Positions 17,498 to 27,133 of a stretch of 64,000 nucleotides of DNA are shown piece after piece. Origin of the DNA: Jiangella mangrovi (GTDB taxonomy: Bacteria > Actinomycetota > Actinomycetes > Jiangellales > Jiangellaceae). The translations under genes and the position numbers were made by a program. The stretch spans positions 5,642,037 to 5,706,036 of the forward strand of contig NZ_JACHMM010000001.1 of NCBI RefSeq assembly GCF_014204975.1, written 5' to 3'. The notes beneath the pieces were generated by a model. It did not search any database. It had not been told where the DNA came from and worked only from the letters and a program-made list of their open reading frames with translations. How positions within the stretch are numbered: the first letter of the stretch is position 1; every line of letters begins with the position of its first letter.

Positions 17498-18747
17498 CCG
17501 AGCAGCGGCTGCGCCGCCTCGGCGGCGTCGTCCAGAGCCTGCTGCGGCTCCTTCTCGCCGATGAGGACGCTCTGGATCTCCGGCGCCAGGACACCCATGA
17601 CCTCGCGCGCGGACTCGACGAGTGGGCCGACGGTCGCGAGGCCGGTGTACTTCTCCGACTCGCCGAAGATCGGGTCGCCCTCGTACAGCGCCCCGACCGA
17701 CTCCTTGGTGGTGAAGAAGCTCCCCTCCGTGTCGTACTCGGCGGCGCTCTCGGCGCCCGTCGCGAACTCGATCCAGGCCCCGGCGGCGTCCTTGTCCTCG
17801 GCGCTCGAGAGCATCGACAGCGAGCCGACCGTGCCGTAGGCGACCTGCTCGCTCTCAGTGAGCGGCGGCAGGACCACCGTGTTCTCCTCGCCCCAGAACG
17901 CGGTGAGATGCTGCGGCTCGACGTGCATGGTGCACGCGACGCGGCCCTGCGCGAACTGCGTCTGCTCGATCGGCGGCTCGGTGATCAGCCGGTCCTCGGG
18001 CACGAAGCCGTTCTCGACCAGCTGCTGCACGAACTCCAGCGCCCGCACGCCCTCGTCGCTGTTGAAGGCGACCTCGGTGCCGTCGTCGTTGTAGACGTCG
18101 CCGCCGGCCTGCCAGAGCAGCGGGTAGAAGGAGAGGTTGAGCGAGCCCGCTACGTCGCCGCCGTAGGTGGTGACGTAGTAGCCCGCGTCCTTGAACGTGG
18201 GCCCGAGCTCGAGGATGTCGTCCCACGTCGACGGGTACTCGGTGACGCCGACGGCGTCGAACACCTGCTTGTTGCAGACGAGCGGGATGACCGAGGACAG
18301 GATGGGGGCACCCATCATCTGCCCGTCGATGCTCACCGACTCGACGGCGTTGTCCAGGTAGTCGTCCTTGGCCTCGTCACTGAGGTAGTCGTCGACCGGC
18401 TCGAGGTTGCGGGCATAGCCCGGCAGCTGGTCCGGGATCAGGTAGACGACGTCGGGGGCGCTGTTGCCGGCGATGGCCGTGGTCAGCGCCTGATCGCGCT
18501 CGGCCCACGGGAAGATCTCGACCGACACGTCGACGTCCGGGAACTCCTCGGCGAACGCCGCGACCTTCTCGTCCCAGAACGCCTGATGCGTCGCGTCGTC
18601 GGCGATGACGGGGTAGATCCACATCGACACCGACCCCGACACCGTGCCGTCGTCGGCGGCGTCGTCGGAGTCGTCGCCACCGCAGGCGGCGAGCAGCGCC
18701 GTGGACAACCCGATGGCGGTCGCGGCGACGATCTTTCGGCCTCTCAT
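17494..18747 (-). CDS. Extracellular solute-binding lipoprotein (carbohydrate)
   Basis: A 417-residue family 1 binding protein. The signal peptide ends in lipobox LLAAC followed by an Asp/Gly-rich linker. The mature domain has VSGSVSMWIYPVIAD, then the GNSAPDVVYLIPDQLPGY segment common in sugar-binding proteins. The ATG at 18747 is chosen because AAGGAAGCTCC precedes it; an ATG 15 bp earlier has no ribosome site. The stop overlaps the MalF-like start by 4 nt. It captures a sugar or oligosaccharide outside the membrane. Confidence 0.92.
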   Translation of the reverse strand: MRGRKIVAATAIGLSTALLAACGGDDSDDAADDGTVSGSVSMWIYPVIADDATHQAFWDEKVAAFAEEFPDVDVSVEIFPWAERDQALTTAIAGNSAPDVVYLIPDQLPGYARNLEPVDDYLSDEAKDDYLDNAVESVSIDGQMMGAPILSSVIPLVCNKQVFDAVGVTEYPSTWDDILELGPTFKDAGYYVTTYGGDVAGSLNLSFYPLLWQAGGDVYNDDGTEVAFNSDEGVRALEFVQQLVENGFVPEDRLITEPPIEQTQFAQGRVACTMHVEPQHLTAFWGEENTVVLPPLTESEQVAYGTVGSLSMLSSAEDKDAAGAWIEFATGAESAAEYDTEGSFFTTKESVGALYEGDPIFGESEKYTGLATVGPLVESAREVMGVLAPEIQSVLIGEKEPQQALDDAAEAAQPLLG

Positions 18748-18758
18748 GGAGCTTCCTT

Positions 18759-20828
18759 TCATGGGTACCAGAGACTCTCGACCAGGCGGTTGTTGCCTTG
18801 GAGGAAGTACTTCGGACCGACGCCGGTGGGCGACGTGGCGAACAGGCTCGGCTGTGCCCGCACCCCCGGCGCCGTGTTGACCAGCGTGTCGGGGTCGATG
18901 CGCACGAACCGGCTCGCGACGGTGCCGTAGAGGAAGCCGTCGTGCGGATCGAAGACGAGGTTGACCGCGCGTGGCTGGAACCCGACCGTCGGCGGCCAGT
19001 CGTACGCGACGTACTCGGCCGACCGGGTCACCTGGCGGGTGGCCAGGTCGAGCTCGAAGCCCTTGCCGGCGGTCAGGCCGAACAGCCGGCCCTGGTCGTC
19101 GAACGCGAGCCCGTTGACGCCGTGCTCACCGGGCATCGGGACGGTGTCCCAGAGCTTCTCGCCCGTCGCCGCGTCCAGCGCGAACACCCGTCCGTCCTGC
19201 TTCGACGGGCAGCAGCCCAGCGACCCGCCGTAGACCACGCCGTCGCGGTAGGTCAGCGCGCTGATCTCCTGCGGTCCGGCGATCCCCTTGAAGACGCGAT
19301 GCGTGCCGTCCTCGGGGTCGTAGAGGGTGAGCGCCCCCTCGGTCTCGCTGTTCTTCGGCGACGTGCCGATGGCCAGGTAGTCGCCCGCGGACACCAGCGT
19401 CCACGGCCGTTCCTGTCCGTACTCCTTGATGTCGAACACCAGCTTCGGGTTGGTGTCGCCGAACGGCAGCGCCGGGTCGTAGGCGTAGATCTCGGCGTTC
19501 GGGTAGACACCCAGGTAGAGGATGCCGTCGTGCGTGGCCATGCCCTCGATCTGGTGGTGGAACTCGTACACCGACCACTCGGCGGTGTCCGGGTCCCACG
19601 CCACCAGGCCGCCGGAGAAGTAGCCGCCACCGTAGACCCGGTCGTCCGGGCCGACGGCGAGTGAGCGGGGCGCGGTCGGTGTGCCGGTCAGCCCGTCGAC
19701 GGGGCCGATGGAACCCTCGCCGGTCACGACGTCGTACTGGAAGATCACGCCGGTGGGCTGTCCGCCGACGATCATCTCGTGGCCGGTGGCGGGGTCGACC
19801 ACCCGCTCGATGCCCTTGGCCGCACCGAGCCCGCCGAGGTCGGCGTTGCCCACGAACCCGGTCGGCCGGAACCGCCCGCCGTGCGGCTGGTACGCCGTCA
19901 GCTCGCCGCCACGCACCATGTACACCTCGCCGTTGCGGGCCGCGCTCGTCACCGACTGGCCCGCGTACGCGCCCAGGCTGCCGTGCCGGCTCCACTGCTG
20001 GCGCCCGACGTCGTAGACCCAGCCGACCGCCGGCTTGACGCCGCCGGCGAACAGCACGTAGAGGTAACCGCCCGCGTCGTCGAGCTGATAGGTGTACTTG
20101 TCGCCGGACACCCCCGGCGGCAGGGGGATCTCCGTCTTGGCACCCGACACCGGGTCGACGCGGTAGAACGCGGTGAACGGCCCGACCCCCACGTAGAGCT
20201 GCCCGTCGACGTACTCGACCGAGCGGACGTAGGTGTAGCGGTCGCCGAACGTGCCGTAGTCGCGGTATTGCCGGGTATCGGGGTCCCAGCTCACGAGGTG
20301 CGCGGGCGGCAGCCCACCCGTCGCGTACCCGTGATAGGTGCCGATGTAGTACGTCCCGTTCTCGTCGGTGTCGCCCTCCCAGAGGAAGCTCACATCGGGG
20401 AGCGGACGGCCCAGGTTCTCGATGTCGGCGCTGCCCCACGGCAGCCGGAACAGGTCGCCGTTGACGCTGGTGGCGACGTACACGTCACCGTTGTCGGCGA
20501 CGGACACCCCCCACGCCCCCGATGCGTTCTCCATGGGGAACTTGCGCACCACCGTGCGGGTGAACGGGTCGATCTCGGCCAGGTAGGCCGGCACGCCGGC
20601 GGCGGGCAGGCCCGTGACGGCGAGCCAGGTCCGGTACGTACCGTCGGGCATGCGCGCCGTCTCGCCGCCCGACGTGGTGGTCGCGGTCAGCGGCACGGCG
20701 CCGCGGTCGGTGTACTGCGGATAGGTGGGCTCGGCGGTCGCTGCTGCTGCTGGTGTCAGCGCGAGGGCGGCGATCATCGCCGAGACGACCAGTAGCCATG
20801 AGATGCGTCTGCGTTGGGGCATGTGCAT
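18759..20828 (-). CDS. Large secreted beta-propeller protein (PQQ/WD40-like)
   Basis: A 689-residue exported protein with a signal peptide (residues about 8-32, ending AAAATAEP). The mature part is a series of propeller blades of about 45-60 residues with recurring VYVATSVNGDLFRLPW, LYVGVGPFTAFYRVDP and VYGGGYFSGGLVAWDPD segments. It may hold two propellers. No cofactor-binding or catalytic residues are obvious, and the family is not one I can name beyond the fold. GAGGAAGG precedes the ATG at 20828. It ends 11 bp before the binding-protein start, so it is in the same operon. It could bind or cleave a polysaccharide whose product is imported. Confidence 0.8.
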   Translation of the reverse strand: MHMPQRRRISWLLVVSAMIAALALTPAAAATAEPTYPQYTDRGAVPLTATTTSGGETARMPDGTYRTWLAVTGLPAAGVPAYLAEIDPFTRTVVRKFPMENASGAWGVSVADNGDVYVATSVNGDLFRLPWGSADIENLGRPLPDVSFLWEGDTDENGTYYIGTYHGYATGGLPPAHLVSWDPDTRQYRDYGTFGDRYTYVRSVEYVDGQLYVGVGPFTAFYRVDPVSGAKTEIPLPPGVSGDKYTYQLDDAGGYLYVLFAGGVKPAVGWVYDVGRQQWSRHGSLGAYAGQSVTSAARNGEVYMVRGGELTAYQPHGGRFRPTGFVGNADLGGLGAAKGIERVVDPATGHEMIVGGQPTGVIFQYDVVTGEGSIGPVDGLTGTPTAPRSLAVGPDDRVYGGGYFSGGLVAWDPDTAEWSVYEFHHQIEGMATHDGILYLGVYPNAEIYAYDPALPFGDTNPKLVFDIKEYGQERPWTLVSAGDYLAIGTSPKNSETEGALTLYDPEDGTHRVFKGIAGPQEISALTYRDGVVYGGSLGCCPSKQDGRVFALDAATGEKLWDTVPMPGEHGVNGLAFDDQGRLFGLTAGKGFELDLATRQVTRSAEYVAYDWPPTVGFQPRAVNLVFDPHDGFLYGTVASRFVRIDPDTLVNTAPGVRAQPSLFATSPTGVGPKYFLQGNNRLVESLWYP

Positions 20829-20848
20829 GCAACCTTCCTCTGCGGCGA

Positions 20849-21862
20849 TCACGACGGCAGGACGAACGCGTGGCTCATGTCGGAGTCGTGCGTGCTGCTC
20901 GAGCCACGGGTGTCGGGGAGATCGAGCGCCGTGCCCTGGATGCCCGCCGTCTGGCCGCCCAGCCATTCGGCCTTGACGTAGGCGTTGAACCGCGGGATGC
21001 AGCCCGGCGCGTCGCTGACCGCGAAGTCGGCCTTGTTCAGCGGCACGTACTTGTGGTGCACCCAGTAGGGCACGTCGTGCGTGACCTGGACACTGCTGTC
21101 GGTCCTGCACAGCGTGCCGTCCGACTTCCACTGGTTGATGAACAGCGTGAACTTCACGAGCGTGGTGTCGTACTTGTCGCACGGCGTGCTCGGGTAGCAG
21201 ACCATCAGCTCGGCATCGGCCACGACGTTCAGGTTCGTGACGCTGGACGGCATGGTGAAGTAGTCGAGCGCGGGCAGCCGTACCACCGGGTTGGCGGCGT
21301 TGATGCCGTGCACGCCCGCGCTGACGCTGTCCTGCACCGGCTCGCCGTCGAGCGCGTCGTTGACGACCGACGTGTCGGCGAACTGCAGGTACCCGCTCAC
21401 GAGGTCGTACGTCGCGTCGGTGTTGCTCAGCGAGTTGCCGCGGACGTTGGCGGTGCAGGTGACCGTGCCGGCGACCCCCGGGTGGACGAGGAACCGGGTG
21501 TAGAGGGTCACGTCCTGGTTCGAGCCGGAGGTCCGGTCGTACACGTTCTGGCCGATGACCATGTTCTTGCTCCAGCCCCCCGGACCGGAGCAGACGACCT
21601 CGTTGTCGAACAGGCTGCGGATGGTCGCATTGTTCACGCGCATCTTCGCGACGACGTAGGCGGTCTGCGACGCCGTCATGTCCAGCGAGATGGTGCCCAC
21701 CGGCGTCACGTTCTGGTCGACCCCGCCGCCTACGGGAAGCCCCGGGGCGAGGATCGTGCGCGGCGCGAAGGACACGAAGGTCGCCGACTGTGCGGCGACG
21801 GGATGCGGCAGGCCGGCGGCGAGGGCGAGCACGGCCGCCGCGGCCAACGTGCGGATCTTCAT
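20849..21862 (-). CDS. Secreted protein of unknown family, first gene of sugar operon
   Basis: A 337-residue protein with a signal peptide (residues about 1-24, ending PHPVAAQS). The mature sequence is rich in Val, Thr and Asn, predicted mostly beta, with about ten cysteines spread in pairs (for example MVCYPSTPCDKY), suggesting disulfide-stabilised extracellular domains. I do not recognise the family. A GGAGG site sits 5 bp before the ATG at 21862. It starts the operon, 20 bp ahead of the propeller protein, under the operator at 21891-21900. Being the first and likely most abundant product, it may be a carbohydrate-binding or structural partner. Confidence 0.75.
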   Translation of the reverse strand: MKIRTLAAAAVLALAAGLPHPVAAQSATFVSFAPRTILAPGLPVGGGVDQNVTPVGTISLDMTASQTAYVVAKMRVNNATIRSLFDNEVVCSGPGGWSKNMVIGQNVYDRTSGSNQDVTLYTRFLVHPGVAGTVTCTANVRGNSLSNTDATYDLVSGYLQFADTSVVNDALDGEPVQDSVSAGVHGINAANPVVRLPALDYFTMPSSVTNLNVVADAELMVCYPSTPCDKYDTTLVKFTLFINQWKSDGTLCRTDSSVQVTHDVPYWVHHKYVPLNKADFAVSDAPGCIPRFNAYVKAEWLGGQTAGIQGTALDLPDTRGSSSTHDSDMSHAFVLPS

Positions 21863-21890
21863 GACGGCCTCCAACGGGGGTATGGATTCC

Positions 21891-21900
21891 GGTCTAGACC
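21891..21900 (-). promoter_or_regulatory. DasR-like operator before sugar operon
   Basis: The perfect palindrome ggtctagacc, in context ccggtctagaccgc, is the core of the GntR/HutC (DasR-type) operator. It lies 29 bp before the first operon start and just downstream of the predicted -10. The related site at 14807-14822 is in front of the GntR gene. Repression by that regulator is the simplest reading. Confidence 0.8.
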
Positions 21901-21903
21901 GCT

Positions 21904-21933
21904 AAGCTAGACTCAGACCGGCCGACCTGGCAA
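21904..21933 (-). promoter_or_regulatory. Predicted promoter of sugar operon
   Basis: Read leftward, TTGCCA (21933-21928) and TAGCTT (21909-21904) are separated by 18 bp and fit a housekeeping -35/-10 pair. The operator palindrome begins 3 bp after the -10. A half-site GGTCTGAG (21919-21912) lies in the spacer, so regulator binding could extend over the promoter. Confidence 0.55.
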
Positions 21934-22100
21934 GGACTTGGAGGGCCGCCCGACAGAGACGCCGACTCGGATCACGGACGCGCGGGGTCGCCGCCCGGCG
22001 ACCGCGGTGAACGCTGTCCCGACGGCCGATCACGACGCCCTGACCAGGTGCTATCTCAGCCTTAGGAGTCCGTTAACCGGGCGCCGGGCAGACTGGGGGC

Positions 22101-22631
22101 ATGGCGAAGTCGAGGATCGTGCGGATCGGCACCGTGGCGCTGCTGTGGCTTGCGGCCGCCGCCGGCGCGACGGCGGTCGGCATCACCGCGGTCGGGATGA
22201 TCGGCAGCGACATCTTCGGCTCCAGCCAGGACCCGCTCACCGCCGCCGAGGTCGAGCAGCGCCTGTCGACGCCGTCCGCCGCCGCTCGGACTGAAGCGCC
22301 GTCGGAGACGCCATCGGAGACGCCGTCGGACTCACCGCCGGTGACGCCGTCGACGACACCGTCGCCGGCCCCGGTCGAGCCCCCGGCACCCCAGCCGCAG
22401 AGCATCGCCGCCGACGGCGCCGGCACCGTCATCGCCCAGTGCAACGCCGACGGCACCGTGACCGTCGTGGCCGCCACCCCCGCCCAGGGCTACGAGGTCG
22501 ACAGCGACGACGACGAACGCGACGACCATCCGCAGATCAAGTTCGAGAGCGACGACCTCGAGGTCGAGGTCCGGCTCCGCTGCATCGACGGCGTCGTCAC
22601 CCCCGAGATCGAGCAGAAGACCGACGACTGA
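22101..22631 (+). CDS. Exported protein with Ser/Pro/Thr linker, unknown function
   Basis: A 176-residue protein with an N-terminal membrane anchor or signal (residues about 9-33), a Glu/Ser/Pro/Thr linker (about 58-102) and a compact C-terminal domain (about 105-176) with two cysteines (VIAQCNADGTV and VRLRCIDGVV) that may pair. A similar small two-cysteine domain occurs in many actinobacterial exported proteins of unknown role. It is monocistronic between a divergent operon and the SRPBCC gene. Confidence 0.7.
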   Translation: MAKSRIVRIGTVALLWLAAAAGATAVGITAVGMIGSDIFGSSQDPLTAAEVEQRLSTPSAAARTEAPSETPSETPSDSPPVTPSTTPSPAPVEPPAPQPQSIAADGAGTVIAQCNADGTVTVVAATPAQGYEVDSDDDERDDHPQIKFESDDLEVEVRLRCIDGVVTPEIEQKTDD

Positions 22632-22650
22632 CCCGGCCGCTCCACTCTGC

Positions 22651-22711
22651 GCAACCTACGGTTGCTTTTATCCTCCGAGTCGTTCTACAGTGATACGCAA
22701 CTAAAGGTTGC
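22651..22711 (+). promoter_or_regulatory. Promoter flanked by two GCAAC-N5-GTTGC palindromes
   Basis: Palindromes gcaacctacggttgc (22651-22665) and gcaactaaaggttgc (22697-22711) have the same half-sites and lie 46 bp apart centre to centre. Between them, TTGCTT (22662-22667) and TACAGT (22686-22691) form a -35/-10 pair with an 18-bp spacer. The first site touches the -35 and the second lies just past the start point. This is the arrangement expected for a dimeric repressor such as an ArsR-type protein. No such gene is adjacent. Confidence 0.72.
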
Positions 22712-22732
22712 TTGTAGTTCTCTGGAGGAACA

Positions 22733-23182
22733 ATGGTCGACATCCTGCACCGCATCGGCGCCGAGTCCGCCACCGTGGACGACGCCTACGCGGCCCTGAC
22801 CACGATCGACGGACTGGCCGGCTGGTGGACCGAGGACACCACCGCCGTCGCCGACGACGTGATCCGCTTTCGCTTCACCCTGCCCCAGGGCGAGGACGGG
22901 TTCGACATGAAGGTCCTCGAGACCGAGCCGGGGAAGCTCGTGCACTGGGAGGTCGTCAAGGGTCCCGAGGAGTGGCTCGGCACGCATATCCGATTCGAGC
23001 TCGCCCAGGAGGGCGACTGGGCGATCGTGATGTTCCGGCACGAGGGCTGGAAGGAGCCGGTGCCGTTCATGCACCACTGCAGCACCAAGTGGGCCACGTT
23101 CCTGGTGAGCCTCAAGGAGCTGCTCGAGACCGGCAAGGGCTCCCCCAACCCGAACGATCTCCTCATCAGCGACTGGCACTGA
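22733..23182 (+). CDS. SRPBCC (AHSA1/START-like) domain protein
   Basis: A 149-residue single-domain protein of the activator-of-Hsp90-like/SRPBCC fold. It shows DAYAALTTIDGLAGWWTEDT, the conserved Trp-Trp before the first loop, and HWEVVKGPEEWLGTHIRFEL, then a C-terminal helix WATFLVSLKELLETG. The fold holds hydrophobic ligands. Ribosome site ggagga lies 3 bp before the ATG. In actinobacteria such genes are usually paired with an ArsR regulator; here only the operators are present. It is convergent with lpdA. Confidence 0.85.
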   Translation: MVDILHRIGAESATVDDAYAALTTIDGLAGWWTEDTTAVADDVIRFRFTLPQGEDGFDMKVLETEPGKLVHWEVVKGPEEWLGTHIRFELAQEGDWAIVMFRHEGWKEPVPFMHHCSTKWATFLVSLKELLETGKGSPNPNDLLISDWH

Positions 23183-23256
23183 CGACCCATCCCAGACGCC
23201 GCAACACCTACGCGCCCAGGCGCTGCGATGCGCCACGCCGCGGGTACGTGAACTGA

Positions 23257-23306
23257 TGATCATCCAGGATCGGTGGTGTCATGACCCCACCGATCCTGGA
23301 TGATCA
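23257..23306. repeat. 50-bp near-perfect palindrome between convergent genes
   Basis: The arms are 23257-23281 and 23282-23306, 25 bp each with one mismatch and no loop. The arm begins TGATCATCCAGGATCGG. It resembles the TGATCATCAAGGATCGG start of element 2 at 36684 and 50170. There is no T-run, but it could still stop transcription of the two convergent genes. Confidence 0.85.
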
Positions 23307-23458
23307 CGAACGAGCCGCGACTGCAGCCGCCTGATGCCTGACGCCGCCGACGGGGCGCGGGGCGGTGGGCCTCTTCTTCAAGGGCGGGCCGAGAGTGCCC
23401 CGATGTGCCCTCAGAGAGGGCATGTCCACCCATGTGCGCTGATCAGCGAGCTGCGAAC

Positions 23459-24859
<1,401 letters not shown>

Positions 24860-24944
24860 GATGGACAGCCTAGATGGCCCGCTCGGCTGCGATGACACAG
24901 TCATGAAGCCGATGTGAATCCACCTCGGTGTTCAGTGCCTGGTT

Positions 24945-25199
24945 GTGAACGACACCACGCGCGCCGACCTCGAGCGGCTGCAGATCCAGGTCGGGAGGAT
25001 CATCGACGACCTCAAGGCCGCCCTCGACGCACCGCTGTCGATCATGGCGTCCGGCGAGGCGTGGACCGGCACCCGGGCCGACGGCTTCGGCACGTCGATG
25101 GAGATCCACAAGGGCATCCTGCAGCGCGGCGCCGACACCATCGACGGCGACATCGACGCCGCGGTGACCGCCGCCCCGGCCGAGGAGCCGCCGGCATGA
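24945..25199 (+). CDS. WXG100-like small protein
   Basis: An 84-residue helical protein. It has a central SGEAWTGTRADGFGTSME turn between two helices, where W-T-G stands for the WxG hairpin of ESX-type small proteins. The GTG at 24945 follows a short leader. Its stop overlaps the ATG of the large downstream protein by 3 nt, so the two are coupled. No EccC or other ESX secretion genes are in the window, so if exported it would use a system elsewhere. Confidence 0.7.
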   Translation: MNDTTRADLERLQIQVGRIIDDLKAALDAPLSIMASGEAWTGTRADGFGTSMEIHKGILQRGADTIDGDIDAAVTAAPAEEPPA

Positions 25200-27127
25200 G
25201 CTTCTCCTCGGTCTCGGTGACCGGCCTCGAGGACCTCGTGGCCAAGCTGCAGATCGCCCACCGCGAGATCGACGACTTCCTCGGGCAGACGGCGGAGCGC
25301 TCGGTCCGCGCCGACATGCGCACGCTCGGCCTGTCGTCGACCGGCTTCCAGGACCTCGAGGTCGTCCAGGAGTGGGTCGGCACCGCGCTGCAGGAGAGCC
25401 AGCGCCGCCTCGGCCTGGCCCGGGCGATGCAGAGCCAGCAGCAGCCCGGCGCGCCGATGGTCCAGGTCGACGAGGACCTGATGGTGCTGGACCCCGCGCT
25501 CGCCGAGCGGCAGGGCCGCGACCTCGCGATCCAGTTCAAGGACGCGGGCGGGGTCGACGGCGACATCTCCGGCCTGATGGAGGACTTCGCGGAGATCGCG
25601 CACGACCCGGACGCGATGGCCGGCTTCTACGCCGAGCTCGGACCGGAGATGGCGGCCCGGCTCGCCGCGGCCATGGGCATGCCGGAGGCCGGCGTCGGCG
25701 AGAACGCGCAGCAGTATCTCGAGCTGCTCAGCGTCGGCCTCGGCACGGCGCTCATGGACGAGACGCCGCCCGACGGCCTGAGCGAGCTGACCGCCGGGTT
25801 CGGTCAGGCGACCGACGATCCGCAGGTCGCATGGGGCCGGCTGGCGCTGCTGCAGTACGGCGACTTCTCCGGCTCGCAGCCGTTCGTGGAGCAGACGGTG
25901 AACGGGACGGCACTCGACGCCTTCTCCGCCGAGGACTGGGCCGACCCCAGCAACATCTCCGCCCAGTCGCTCGGCGACGGCGACACCGCCGTCGGGCTGA
26001 CAGGCGACATCGCGGCGCTCGCCTTCGGCACGCTCAGCCGCTACCCCACGCTGGCCACGAAGGTGCTGACCGAGCAGGACATCTCCGCCAAGGAGATGAC
26101 GCACCGGGTCTACGCGGCCGCCGGCGACCCCGCCCAGCGCGCCGACCTGGCCGACACGTTCGGCCTGGCCATCGAGGCCGGCACCGGCTCGCAGGGCGAC
26201 CCGCCGAACACCGAGCACACGCCGGAGCAGGCGGCGCTGGCGTTCGAGTTCATCACCGGCTCGGCCGACCACGAGGAGATCCCGCCGACGATCAAGGGCA
26301 CCACAGCCCGGGTCGCCGCCGCCTACGTCGACGAGATGCTGGCCGGTTCCTACATCGACGGCGGCGAGATGATGGGCGACCGCGGCTCGTCGATGACCGA
26401 CGTCCCACAGGACTTCCCGCAGGGCACCGGGCTGAGCCCGGACTTCTACCTCAGCCCGCGCGCCGTCTACCGGTTCCTCGGCGGCTTCCAGGACCAGCTC
26501 GAGTACTCCGCGCCGTTCGACGAGGCCATGGGCGTGTACATGGACCAGCAGCTCGGTGGTGCGATCCGGGCCGACCCGGCGAACGGCGGCGGCGAGCGGT
26601 ACCAGTCGCTGCTGTCGCTGTTCGGTTCGCTCGGCGCCCTGCACTACGAGGCCCGGCGCGAGTTCGCCGAGGACTTCGACGCCCAGGAGCAGGCCCGGAA
26701 GCAGGCCTTGTCCACTTACGTCTCCGACGGGCTCGGGCTGATCCCGGGCATGCCGCACCTGACGTGGTGGGCCGTTCAGAAGGGGATCAACCTCGGCCTC
26801 GGCGCCTGGCAGGCCGACTCCGACAGCGAGGAGGCCAAGATCCAGGCCGAGCAGCGGCAGGCCAACGACCTGCGCTGGTACGCCAGCGTTCAGCAGTTGG
26901 TCGACAACGGGGTGCTGACACCGGAGCAGGTGAAGGAGGCGCCGTCGTCGCTGCTGGAGAACGGGCGGCTCCGGCCCATCGAGGACATCTTCGCCGACGA
27001 CGCCACCCGCAAGGACTTCTACGAGTGGGTCAACGGGGTGCCCGCGCTCAACGGCCCCGCCGATGCCGGCAACGAGTCGTGGAACAGCGGCTACCAGGGC
27101 GCCGAGAACTTCTTGGGCGCCACCTGA
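25196..27127 (+). CDS. Large WXG100-partner protein (DUF6571-like)
   Basis: A 643-residue mainly helical soluble protein. Residues about 1-90 look like a second WXG-type helical hairpin. The segment DAMAGFYAELGPEMAARLAAAMG (read in two parts) resembles the FFxxLGPE motif of the actinobacterial DUF6571 family, which sits next to WXG100 genes. The C-terminal 100 residues (LTWWAVQKGINLGLGAWQAD onward) contain helices that could insert in membranes, a layout seen in polymorphic toxins. No nuclease or other toxin motif is recognisable and no immunity gene follows; the next gene is convergent nucS. Confidence 0.65.
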   Translation: MSFSSVSVTGLEDLVAKLQIAHREIDDFLGQTAERSVRADMRTLGLSSTGFQDLEVVQEWVGTALQESQRRLGLARAMQSQQQPGAPMVQVDEDLMVLDPALAERQGRDLAIQFKDAGGVDGDISGLMEDFAEIAHDPDAMAGFYAELGPEMAARLAAAMGMPEAGVGENAQQYLELLSVGLGTALMDETPPDGLSELTAGFGQATDDPQVAWGRLALLQYGDFSGSQPFVEQTVNGTALDAFSAEDWADPSNISAQSLGDGDTAVGLTGDIAALAFGTLSRYPTLATKVLTEQDISAKEMTHRVYAAAGDPAQRADLADTFGLAIEAGTGSQGDPPNTEHTPEQAALAFEFITGSADHEEIPPTIKGTTARVAAAYVDEMLAGSYIDGGEMMGDRGSSMTDVPQDFPQGTGLSPDFYLSPRAVYRFLGGFQDQLEYSAPFDEAMGVYMDQQLGGAIRADPANGGGERYQSLLSLFGSLGALHYEARREFAEDFDAQEQARKQALSTYVSDGLGLIPGMPHLTWWAVQKGINLGLGAWQADSDSEEAKIQAEQRQANDLRWYASVQQLVDNGVLTPEQVKEAPSSLLENGRLRPIEDIFADDATRKDFYEWVNGVPALNGPADAGNESWNSGYQGAENFLGAT

Positions 27128-27133
27128 CGGCGC

